From the NCBI GenBank assembly GCA_023422835.1, contig JAFAGI010000007.1, positions 193,135 to 257,134 on the forward strand: 64,000 nt of DNA. Direction: 5' to 3'. The notes under the pieces were generated by a model. That model was not told the origin of the DNA. It searched no databases and was given only the letters and a program-made list of their open reading frames with translations. Position numbers and translations under genes: made by a program. Source of the stretch: Bacteroidota bacterium. Lineage in GTDB: Bacteria > Bacteroidota > Bacteroidia > Chitinophagales > Chitinophagaceae. Below, piece by piece: positions 17,453-24,143 of this stretch (position 1 is its first letter; each line of letters opens with the position of its first letter).

Positions 17453-18073
17453 ATGAAGGCTAAAAATCATTACCGCACATTGGGCATACATTATAAAGCT
17501 TCCGGCTCCGAGATCAGGAATGCATACCGCAAACTTGCTCTGAAATATCATCCCGATGTGAACAGCAGCAAAACCGCGCAAACTATACTGGCTGAAATCA
17601 ATGAGGCTTACAATGTGCTATCAAATCCCGAAAGAAGAAAACAATATGACCTCTATGAACTGGAAGAGTTTACTGAAGTAAAAGCCTATGAGAAAAACAT
17701 ACGCGATATTTATAAAAAAATAACTGAACTGCGCAGGGATGTGGTAAAAATGGATAGGTTCCGCATGGATACCAATGTGGTTTACAGGGAATTAATGCAC
17801 CAGCTTTCAGACAGGAATATGGAGATCATCAACAACAATGACGAAGCTTTGTTGAGAAAAAATTTATTTGAAGAAGTAATCGGAATTGTTTCTTTTCTTG
17901 ACTACAGCCAGCAGGTGCCGCTAATGGAACAGCTGAAAAAAATCAACACACCCAGCAACGTGGACAAGCTTGCCAAGCAACAGAAAGCAACTTATTTACT
18001 CAATAAATACAAGCTGGCCATTGCCATAATTGCTGCATTAATTTTACTAATGCTCCTCTCTGCTGTATTTTAA
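17453..18073 (+). CDS. J-domain protein with C-terminal membrane anchor
   Basis: A 206-residue DnaK co-chaperone. Seen: N-terminal J domain (NHYRTLGIHYKASGSEIRNA, YRKLALKYHPDVN with the essential HPD, and EAYNVLSNPERRKQYD), a central helical region and a C-terminal hydrophobic segment (LAIAIIAALILLMLLSAVF) that should anchor it in the membrane facing the cytoplasm. There is no Gly/Phe or zinc-finger region, so it is not DnaJ itself (type III J protein). Start at 17453 chosen because of the promoter element and the J-domain onset. The end overlaps convergent pyrR by 4 bases. Confidence 0.88.
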   Translation: MKAKNHYRTLGIHYKASGSEIRNAYRKLALKYHPDVNSSKTAQTILAEINEAYNVLSNPERRKQYDLYELEEFTEVKAYEKNIRDIYKKITELRRDVVKMDRFRMDTNVVYRELMHQLSDRNMEIINNNDEALLRKNLFEEVIGIVSFLDYSQQVPLMEQLKKINTPSNVDKLAKQQKATYLLNKYKLAIAIIAALILLMLLSAVF

Positions 18074-18603
18074 TCCTGCTCTATCAGTTGCACTTCGCTT
18101 ATACCATCTTTTTCTTTCCACAAAACCTTTACCTTTTGGGAATCGAAAGTGTCGATGGAGCGGCCGATATAATTGGCCTGTATAGGCAACTCTCTCCCAA
18201 ACCTGCGGTTAATCAGCACACAAGGCTCTACACATTTGGGTCGTCCGAAAGTAAGCAATGCGTCTAATGCAGCGCGTATAGTCCTGCCTGTCCACAATAC
18301 ATCATCTACCAGTACAACAGCTTTGCCTTCAATACTGAACCTGATGTCGGTTTCGTTCGCCATGTGAAGTTCTTTACGAATATCATCGCGGTAAAAAGTT
18401 ATATCCAGCCTTCCGTAATCGATTTTGCTGCCATCTACCAAGGGTGATAACGCTTCCACTATCTTGTCGCTGAGAAACCTGCCGCGCGGCTGCAAGCCAA
18501 TGATCACCGTATTTTCAAGAGACAAATGGTTTTCTAATATTTGATGTGCAAGACGTTGTATGCTCAATTGCAACTGTTCTTCTTTCAGGATTGTTTTGAT
18601 CAT
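18070..18603 (-). CDS. pyrR: PyrR-type phosphoribosyltransferase
   Basis: A 177-residue type I phosphoribosyltransferase. Seen: VIIGLQPRGRFLSDKIVEAL, DITFYRDDIRKE, and the PRPP motif VVLVDDVLWTGRTIRAALDAL, followed by CVLINRRFGRELPIQANYIGRSI, the pattern of PyrR. In Firmicutes PyrR attenuates pyr operons and has uracil phosphoribosyltransferase activity; in Bacteroidota the regulatory function is uncertain and no pyr operon is adjacent here. Confidence 0.9.
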   Translation of the reverse strand: MIKTILKEEQLQLSIQRLAHQILENHLSLENTVIIGLQPRGRFLSDKIVEALSPLVDGSKIDYGRLDITFYRDDIRKELHMANETDIRFSIEGKAVVLVDDVLWTGRTIRAALDALLTFGRPKCVEPCVLINRRFGRELPIQANYIGRSIDTFDSQKVKVLWKEKDGISEVQLIEQD

Positions 18604-18731
18604 TGTATAACTTTTTCAGCCGGACTCAAATGTACTACCTATTTTTATTCAAACAAAAAAGCAAAAAACATATTTGCATATAAATAAACACAGCTTATTT
18701 GCTTAAATTCGCTATTTTAAAAAAAACAAAC

Positions 18732-19442
18732 ATGCATAAATTAAATTTACTGATAGTATTACTGCTGTTATCTTCCGGCACTTTTGCCCAAAAGAAAAAA
18801 GCTGTACCTGCTAAACCCTTTACCAAGCCTGCCCTGGCAGCGCCTAAAACATTTGACGACTCTTTAAGTTACGCCATCGGCATCAGTGTAGGTACATTTT
18901 ATAAAAATATGGGCGCAAAGAATATCAACGCGGTTTTTCTGAGCGATGCTGTCAATACCGTGTTTCAAAATAAGCCGGCTCAAATTACAGAGCAGGATAT
19001 CAACGCTATTTTCAGTAAAGCAGAAGGCATGTTTGCCGAAGAAAAAAACAAACAACAGATCAAATCTCTTGACAGTATTATAGCTATTAAGTTTCCACAG
19101 GCTAAAGTCGTAAAAAACGCCAGCGGACTGCGCTACGAAGTTTTGCGTGCGGGCACAGGCAGGAAACCAGCGCTTACGGACACTGTGGTTTGCCACTATG
19201 CCGGCACCCTGGCAGACGGAAAAGAGTTTGACAATTCCTATAAAAGAGGCGAGCCGGTCTCCTTCCCCGTTAACGGGGTTATCAAAGGCTGGACAGAGGC
19301 TTTGCAACTAATGCCTGTTGGCAGTAAGTGGCGCCTGTTCATCCCTGCCCAACTGGGTTATGGAGAAAGAGGCGCTGGCGGTGGTGAAATACCCCCGGGA
19401 GCAGCACTGATATTTGATGTGGAACTGATAAGCATTCAATAA
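18732..19442 (+). CDS. Exported FKBP-type peptidyl-prolyl isomerase
   Basis: A 236-residue protein from the ATG at 18732 (MHKLNLLIVLLLLSSGTFAQ, a signal peptide). Residues about 40-130 form the FkpA/Mip-type helical dimerisation region (DSLSYAIGISVGTFYKNMGA), and about 135-236 the FKBP domain (GRKPALTDTVVCHYAGTLAD, GKEFDNSYKRGEP, VIKGWTEALQLMPVGSKWRL, IPPGAALIFDVELISI). It should act as a periplasmic folding catalyst and chaperone. The upstream in-frame start at 18699 would bury the signal peptide. Confidence 0.94.
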   Translation: MHKLNLLIVLLLLSSGTFAQKKKAVPAKPFTKPALAAPKTFDDSLSYAIGISVGTFYKNMGAKNINAVFLSDAVNTVFQNKPAQITEQDINAIFSKAEGMFAEEKNKQQIKSLDSIIAIKFPQAKVVKNASGLRYEVLRAGTGRKPALTDTVVCHYAGTLADGKEFDNSYKRGEPVSFPVNGVIKGWTEALQLMPVGSKWRLFIPAQLGYGERGAGGGEIPPGAALIFDVELISIQ

Positions 19443-19450
19443 AAATGCAG

Positions 19451-19458
19451 TACCTTTG
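19451..19458 (+). promoter_or_regulatory. -7 element TACCTTTG for ahcY
   Basis: TACCTTTG, 30 bases before the ahcY ATG. No SAH riboswitch is possible in such a short leader. Confidence 0.55.
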
Positions 19459-19488
19459 CAGTCATTTTTTTTAATTAAATAAACCTAT

Positions 19489-20814
19489 ATGTCAACTGGA
19501 ATAAAAAACGTTGAATTAAACTTACCATATAAAGTTGCCGATATCAGTCTTGCTGACTGGGGCAGAAAAGAAATTACGCTTGCAGAAGCAGAAATGCCCG
19601 GGCTGATGAGCCTGCGCGAAGAATACGGAGTAGCGCAGCCGCTAAAAGGTGCAAGAATAGCCGGTTGCCTGCACATGACCATCCAGACGGCCGTATTGAT
19701 AGAAACGCTTACTGCACTAGGTGCGGAAGTGCGCTGGTCTTCCTGCAACATTTTCTCTACACAGGATCATGCAGCAGCAGCAGTGGCGGCAGCAGGTGTA
19801 CCAGTGTTTGCCTGGAAAGGAGAAACCCTTGAAGAAGCCGACTGGTGTATTGAACAAACCTTATTCTTTGGCAGTTATGACAGGCCGTTGAATATGATTC
19901 TTGACGACGGTGGCGACCTTACCAATATGGTGTTTGATAAATACCCTGAACTGGTAGCCAACATCAAAGGCCTTTCCGAAGAAACTACTACAGGCGTGCA
20001 CCGCTTGTACGAAAGGATGGAAAAAGGCACTTTGCCAATGCCTGCCATCAATGTGAACGACTCTGTTACCAAATCTAAATTCGACAATAAATACGGATGC
20101 CGCGAATCGGCTGTAGATGCTATCCGCAGGGCAACTGACATTATGCTTGCAGGAAAGCGTGTGGTAGTGTGTGGTTACGGCGATGTGGGTAAAGGTACTG
20201 CCGCTTCTTTCCGTGGTGCAGGCTCTATTGTGACTGTTACTGAAATTGATCCGATATGTGCATTGCAGGCATCCATGGAAGGCTATGAAGTGAAAAGGCT
20301 AAACACCGTTATAGAAAATGCAGACATCATTATTACTACAACAGGCAACTTCAACATTGTTCGTGGTGAGCATTTCCTGAGAATGAAAGATAAAGCCATT
20401 GTATGCAATATCGGGCATTTTGATAATGAAATTGATATGGCCTGGCTGAATAACCACTACGGACGCACAAAAAAACAAATCAAACCACAGGTAGATATGT
20501 ACCAAGTAGAAGGTAAAGACATCATCGTGTTGGCTGAAGGACGCCTGGTAAATCTTGGCTGTGCTACCGGCCACCCCAGCTTTGTAATGTCTAACTCATT
20601 CTCAAACCAAACCCTTGCCCAGATTGAGTTGTGGAACCATGCAGACAGGTACGACAATAAAGTTTACATGCTGCCAAAACACCTTGATGAAAAAGTTGCA
20701 GCATTGCACCTGAAAAAATTGAGCGTTGAGCTGGAAACACTTTCAGAAGAACAGGCTAAATACATTGGTGTACAGGTACAAGGGCCGTTCAAACCGGAAT
20801 ATTACAGGTATTAA
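19489..20814 (+). CDS. ahcY: Adenosylhomocysteinase
   Basis: A 441-residue enzyme that reversibly hydrolyses S-adenosylhomocysteine to adenosine and homocysteine, recycling the product of methyltransferases. Seen: [48 protein letters not shown], the catalytic Lys/Asp stretch [21 protein letters not shown], the NAD-binding [17 protein letters not shown] and the C-terminal FKPEYYRY with the conserved Lys and Tyr that reach into the partner subunit. Length is typical. Monocistronic with its own promoter and terminator. Confidence 0.98.
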   Translation: MSTGIKNVELNLPYKVADISLADWGRKEITLAEAEMPGLMSLREEYGVAQPLKGARIAGCLHMTIQTAVLIETLTALGAEVRWSSCNIFSTQDHAAAAVAAAGVPVFAWKGETLEEADWCIEQTLFFGSYDRPLNMILDDGGDLTNMVFDKYPELVANIKGLSEETTTGVHRLYERMEKGTLPMPAINVNDSVTKSKFDNKYGCRESAVDAIRRATDIMLAGKRVVVCGYGDVGKGTAASFRGAGSIVTVTEIDPICALQASMEGYEVKRLNTVIENADIIITTTGNFNIVRGEHFLRMKDKAIVCNIGHFDNEIDMAWLNNHYGRTKKQIKPQVDMYQVEGKDIIVLAEGRLVNLGCATGHPSFVMSNSFSNQTLAQIELWNHADRYDNKVYMLPKHLDEKVAALHLKKLSVELETLSEEQAKYIGVQVQGPFKPEYYRY

Positions 20815-20837
20815 TCCTTATCCTGTTCAAATTTTTT

Positions 20838-20871
20838 AAAGAGATTACCGCAGAAATGGTGATCTCTTTTT
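20838..20871 (+). terminator. Rho-independent terminator after ahcY
   Basis: Arms AAAGAGATTACC (20838-20849) and GGTGATCTCTTT (20858-20869), one T-G wobble, 8-base loop, ending in a T run. Confidence 0.85.
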
Positions 20872-20921
20872 AGTTGACTGTATCGAAATTTTAGCTGCAA
20901 TATTTTACTTATCTCTAACTT

Positions 20922-21269
20922 ATGATCACGATTATACACAATCCCCATTGCTCTAAAAGCAATTGTTCCTTGGATTACCTGGAAGATTTAAATTACCCGG
21001 TTTCTGTACGCAATTATATCACCAATCCCCTCACTGTTGATGAGCTTGAAGATATCATTGATAAATTAGGCATACAACCTGAGCAGCTTGTCCGGAAGAA
21101 TGAGCAACTGTACAAACAGAATTTTGAAGGGAACAATTATTCTGATGAAGAATGGATAAGCATTCTGGCGGAAAACCCGGTATTGATAGAACGCCCAATC
21201 CTTATCAAAGATGATAAAGCTATTATCGGCAGACCGTTTGAGAAAGTTGCTGCTTTTGTGAATGCATGA
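20922..21269 (+). CDS. ArsC-family protein (arsenate reductase-like)
   Basis: A 115-residue thioredoxin-fold protein of the ArsC/Spx/YffB group. Seen: IIHNPHCSKSNCSLDYLED with the catalytic cysteine in HCSKS, then NPLTVDELEDIIDKL, IERPILIKDDKAIIGRPFE with the RPI and GRP motifs. Glutaredoxin-linked ArsC reduces arsenate; several family members have other roles. No ars genes are nearby, so the arsenate function is uncertain. Confidence 0.85.
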   Translation: MITIIHNPHCSKSNCSLDYLEDLNYPVSVRNYITNPLTVDELEDIIDKLGIQPEQLVRKNEQLYKQNFEGNNYSDEEWISILAENPVLIERPILIKDDKAIIGRPFEKVAAFVNA

Positions 21270-21332
21270 TGTCAAATCGCTAATTATATAAACATTTGAA
21301 CAAATAAATTTAAAACAGTTTCTCTCGATCAA

Positions 21333-21655
21333 ATGATCGACAAGCACATTGGAAAGCCGGGCGCAGAGAGACGTGAAGCATTTGAGAATGAATTAAGAAT
21401 CGATCTCTTGGGCAAGCCATTAAACAGACCAGGAAAAAACGCAACCTGACACAAGAAGTATTGGGAACATTGGTAGGCGTGCAAAAAGCTCAGATTTGCA
21501 AAATAGAAAACAGCGTAAAGAATGCAAGGTTTGAAACTATCCTGAAAGTGTTTGATGCACTCGGCACAAAGGTTAATTTCAACGTGGAACTCAACAATAA
21601 TAAATTGCCGATTAAAATTAATAATCGTTTCCTGCCGATTATTGCAACAGCTTAG
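21333..21655 (+). pseudogene. Frameshifted HTH (XRE/HigA-type) antitoxin gene
   Basis: Two overlapping frames together give one XRE-type antitoxin. The first (MIDKHIGKPGAERREAFENE) runs to LRIDLLGK and then goes out of frame near 21412; the second continues as RKKRNLTQEVLGTLVGVQKA and QICKIENSVKNARFETILKV to the stop at 21655. Restoring one base in GGGCAAGCC would join them as LLGQAIKQTRKKRNL. The HTH (TQEVLGTLVGVQKAQICKIE) is intact in the second frame. No toxin gene lies upstream (only 64 bases to the arsC-like gene) or downstream. It may be a dead orphan or an assembly error. Confidence 0.75.
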
Positions 21656-22034
21656 CCTTTCCTGAAAAATCATTCAGAAATTTCTGCAACGGTTTCTGGA
21701 TCATCATTTTTATCATCGGGTTAAACTCGCCTTCAAATATTATATTTATCATGGTCTGTTGCGCATTGAGGCCCTGCATAAAGATAGATAAAGTAAAATT
21801 AAGGTTCGGATTGGCAGATACCAATACTACCTTTTCATTGGCCACCTTTTCCTTTATTTTTAGTTTGATATCTACCGGCACGCCCTGTATGCCAAATATA
21901 AACCCGTCCGCCGTAGCTTCAAACTTATTCACATTATCCGGCATTACCGAACGTATTTTTTCAGGATTTTCTACAAAGCTGAATAATTCACTCACAGGCT
22001 TATTAACTACATTATCTTTACTTTCTAACCGCAT
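21639..22034 (-). CDS. SRPBCC/CoxG-type lipid-binding-fold protein
   Basis: A 131-residue START/SRPBCC-like protein: MRLESKDNVVNKPVSELFSF, VENPEKIRSVMPDNVNKFEA and a C-terminal helix MIQKPLQKFLNDFSGKAKLL. This single domain forms a hydrophobic ligand pocket. The ligand is unknown. Its 3' end overlaps the antitoxin pseudogene by 17 bases on the opposite strand. Confidence 0.8.
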   Translation of the reverse strand: MRLESKDNVVNKPVSELFSFVENPEKIRSVMPDNVNKFEATADGFIFGIQGVPVDIKLKIKEKVANEKVVLVSANPNLNFTLSIFMQGLNAQQTMINIIFEGEFNPMIKMMIQKPLQKFLNDFSGKAKLLQ

Positions 22035-22053
22035 ATTTACTTCAATAGTTTAT

Positions 22054-22081
22054 CTTACAAAATAACTAATAATTTTGTAAG
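22054..22081. repeat. Perfect 10-bp inverted repeat upstream of the SRPBCC gene
   Basis: CTTACAAAAT (22054-22063) and ATTTTGTAAG (22072-22081) with an 8-base spacer, starting 20 bases ahead of the SRPBCC ATG. It may be an operator or a small hairpin. Confidence 0.55.
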
Positions 22082-22219
22082 CATGGCCTTAAAACGAAAA
22101 ATTATTTTGAAAGATTTTATTTCATATTAAATATAATACTTAATTTTAAATGTAAAAACTACGCTAAAAAATTTGCCATAAAAAATACTAAAAATATTAG
22201 TTTATTGAGAAATAAGTAG

Positions 22220-22227
22220 TAAATTTG
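22220..22227 (+). promoter_or_regulatory. -7 element TAAATTTG for recA
   Basis: TAAATTTG, 31 bases before the recA ATG. The leader and upstream region are strongly AT-rich. No LexA-type palindrome was recognised. Confidence 0.5.
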
Positions 22228-22258
22228 TTCTATAAAATCGTAATTATTAATTAATCAT

Positions 22259-23290
22259 ATGAGCAACGTAGAAAAATTAAAAGCATTAAAATTAACCATA
22301 GATAAAATAGATAAAGATTACGGCAAGGGCAGCGTTATGATGATGAACGAAAAAGGCGTACGCACCATTGACGTGATCTCCACAGGTTCCATCGGGCTTG
22401 ATACAGCATTGGGCATTGGCGGATTGCCAAGAGGACGTGTAATAGAGATCTTTGGCCCGGAGTCTTCCGGTAAAACCACCATTGCTACCCACGTTATTGC
22501 AGAGGCTCAGAAAAAAGGCGGCATTTGCGCCATGATTGATGCGGAGCATGCCTTTGATGCCACCTATGCGCAAAAGCTGGGCGTAGATGTAGAAAATCTG
22601 TACATCTCTCAGCCCGACTACGGTGAGCAGGCATTGGAGATCGCTGACAGACTGATCCTTTCCGGCGCTATCGATGTATTGGTGATAGACTCTGTAGCAG
22701 CGCTTGTACCCAAAAGTGAACTGGAAGGCGAAATGGGCGACAGCAAAATGGGCTTACAGGCCAGGCTTATGAGCCAGGCAATGCGTAAACTTACCTCTAC
22801 TATTTCCAAAACAAATACCGTTTGTATATTCATTAACCAGTTGCGCGAAAAGATCGGTGTTATGTTTGGTAACCCGGAAACGACAACCGGTGGTAACGCG
22901 TTGAAGTTCTACTCTTCCGTGCGCCTGGATATCCGCCGTATTTCGCAGATAAAAGACGGGGACTCTACCCTGGGAAGTCGTGTGCGCGTAAAAGTAGTAA
23001 AAAATAAAGTGGCGCCTCCATTCCGTACAGCAGAGTTTGACATTATGTTCGGCGAAGGCATCAGCAAGATCGGAGAGATAATAGACATGGGCGTAGAGCT
23101 GGATGTGGTTACCAAAAGCGGCAGCTGGTTCAGCTACGAATCTACCAAACTCGGCCAGGGACGCGAAGCTGTAAAGCAATTGCTGCTTGACAATCCTGAA
23201 CTTGCCGGCGAGCTGGAAGCAAAGATACGCGCAAAACTTGCACCATTGCCCCCTGCACCAAAAGCGGAAGAGAATGAAGAAAAGAAATAG
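22259..23290 (+). CDS. recA: Recombinase RecA
   Basis: A 343-residue recombinase that forms filaments on single-stranded DNA for strand exchange and SOS induction. Seen: [20 protein letters not shown], Walker [28 protein letters not shown], Walker [21 protein letters not shown], loop L1/L2 sequences ([36 protein letters not shown]) and an acidic C-terminal tail (KAEENEEKK). Full length, monocistronic. Confidence 0.99.
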   Translation: MSNVEKLKALKLTIDKIDKDYGKGSVMMMNEKGVRTIDVISTGSIGLDTALGIGGLPRGRVIEIFGPESSGKTTIATHVIAEAQKKGGICAMIDAEHAFDATYAQKLGVDVENLYISQPDYGEQALEIADRLILSGAIDVLVIDSVAALVPKSELEGEMGDSKMGLQARLMSQAMRKLTSTISKTNTVCIFINQLREKIGVMFGNPETTTGGNALKFYSSVRLDIRRISQIKDGDSTLGSRVRVKVVKNKVAPPFRTAEFDIMFGEGISKIGEIIDMGVELDVVTKSGSWFSYESTKLGQGREAVKQLLLDNPELAGELEAKIRAKLAPLPPAPKAEENEEKK

Positions 23291-23316
23291 AATATTTTTA
23301 ATAGCTTTTTAATAAC

Positions 23317-23346
23317 GGGAGTTGCTTTTTAAGCAGCTCCTTTTTA
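23317..23346 (+). terminator. Rho-independent terminator after recA
   Basis: GGAGTTGCTT and AAGCAGCTCC pair across a short T loop (one G-T wobble), followed by TTTTT at 23341. Confidence 0.85.
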
Positions 23347-23406
23347 TTTATATTTTAAACGTAGGATTTTAAGAACTTTGTTGTCGAATGTATAGGACTG
23401 CCATTT

Positions 23407-23783
23407 ATGACGGAATCGGCAATTATACAACATATAAAAAATGGGGAAAAGGAATAATACCGCCCCTTGGTAGAGAAGTACTATGAAAGGATTTTTTATA
23501 CAGCTTTAGGATTTTTACACTGTAAAGAAGATGCAGAAGAGATCACAGAAGATGTATTTATCACAGCATATTATGCTATACCTACATTCAGGGGCGACGC
23601 TGCTTTTTCTACATGGATATACAGAATTGCTGTGGCCTGTGTAAGAACCGACTGAAGAAAGGCAGGTTGCATAATGTAATTATGTATATTTCAACGCTTA
23701 ATTTTCTTGCCCTTAAAAGTGCCAACCCGCAGAAAGCGTTGGAAAACAAAGAGGAAAGTGTCAAACCTCATCGCTCATCATAA
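23407..23783 (+). pseudogene. Decayed ECF sigma-70 factor gene
   Basis: Reading from ATG 23407 gives MTESAIIQHIKNGEKE and then a TAA (23455). Past it the same frame continues with a clear sigma region 2: YRPLVEKYYERIFYTALGF, HCKEDAEEITEDVFITAYYA, FRGDAAFSTWIYRIAV. After about 23628 homology switches frame to LCKNRLKKGRLHNV, and the protein ends at 23783 without region 4. So there is one in-frame stop, one frameshift and a lost C-terminal DNA-binding domain. It is not expected to work. Whether a functional copy exists elsewhere cannot be seen. Confidence 0.8.
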
Positions 23784-23799
23784 GTAAGATTAAAACTGC

Positions 23800-23911
23800 T
23801 CGGCGATCTCTGCGTAAGTTCTCTGCGGCCGTAGCGTGAAAACTATCCCGACAATAAAAATATATCAACTTATTGCACGCAGAGTGCGCCAAGACTTGCG
23901 CAAAGAATTGG
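23800..23911. repeat. Two inverted copies of a CACGCAGAG-type intergenic repeat
   Basis: 23800-23841 read on the minus strand contains TTTCACGCTACGGCCGCAGA and 23873-23911 read on the plus strand contains CACGCAGAGTGCGCCAAGAC then GCGCAAAGAATTGG. The unit matches another copy at 35937-35971. Such CGCAAAG-rich strings are scattered in intergenic DNA. Confidence 0.5.
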
Positions 23912-23930
23912 AGGTGTGGATGTGTTATCA

Positions 23931-23959
23931 GTGATCAAGTGATAGAGTGATCAAGTGAT
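23931..23959. repeat. Perfect 13-bp direct repeat GTGATCAAGTGAT
   Basis: GTGATCAAGTGAT at 23931-23943 and 23947-23959, separated by AGA. Each copy contains TGATCA. Function unknown. Confidence 0.6.
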
Positions 23960-24034
23960 GAAGTTTTTGTGGATTTGTGTAAGAGACTTCTAAACCCTGC
24001 GGTAAGGTTATTGTAATGATGCAACCTGCAGAAC

Positions 24035-24094
24035 CGTCATTGCGAGCGAGGTACTCCTACAATTCCGGAGTCTTTCGGGAGCGAAGCAGTCTCC
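24035..24094. repeat. Palindromic dispersed repeat, copy 1
   Basis: CGTCATTGCGAGCGAGG, then ACTCC/GGAGT arms around a short loop, then GGGAGCGAAGCAGTCTCC. A second, diverged copy with the same arms lies at about 30892-30943. The CGTCATTGCGAG...GAAGCAATCTC pattern is a common intergenic repeat type in bacteria. Confidence 0.6.
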
Positions 24095-24143
24095 TTGAGC
24101 AGTCATTCAACAATAGCGAGGCCCACTTAAGGAGCCTCACTAC

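Larger units (their letters stand above)
23784..24143. other. Gene-free 360-base stretch made of short intergenic repeats
   Basis: No plausible gene. Contains repeat types described separately: CACGCAGAG/CGCAAAG-like units at 23800-23911, a tandem repeat at 23931-23959 and a palindromic element at 24035-24094. It lies between the sigma pseudogene and the end of the usher-like gene, so it looks like a region without selection for coding. Confidence 0.7.

Noticed and set aside
19443..19488. SAH or SAM riboswitch ahead of ahcY
   Set aside because: The leader after the -7 element is only about 25 bases long, too short for a riboswitch.
23931..23959. Tandem repeat considered as a CRISPR start
   Set aside because: Only two 13-bp units with a 3-bp spacer; no array and no cas genes.
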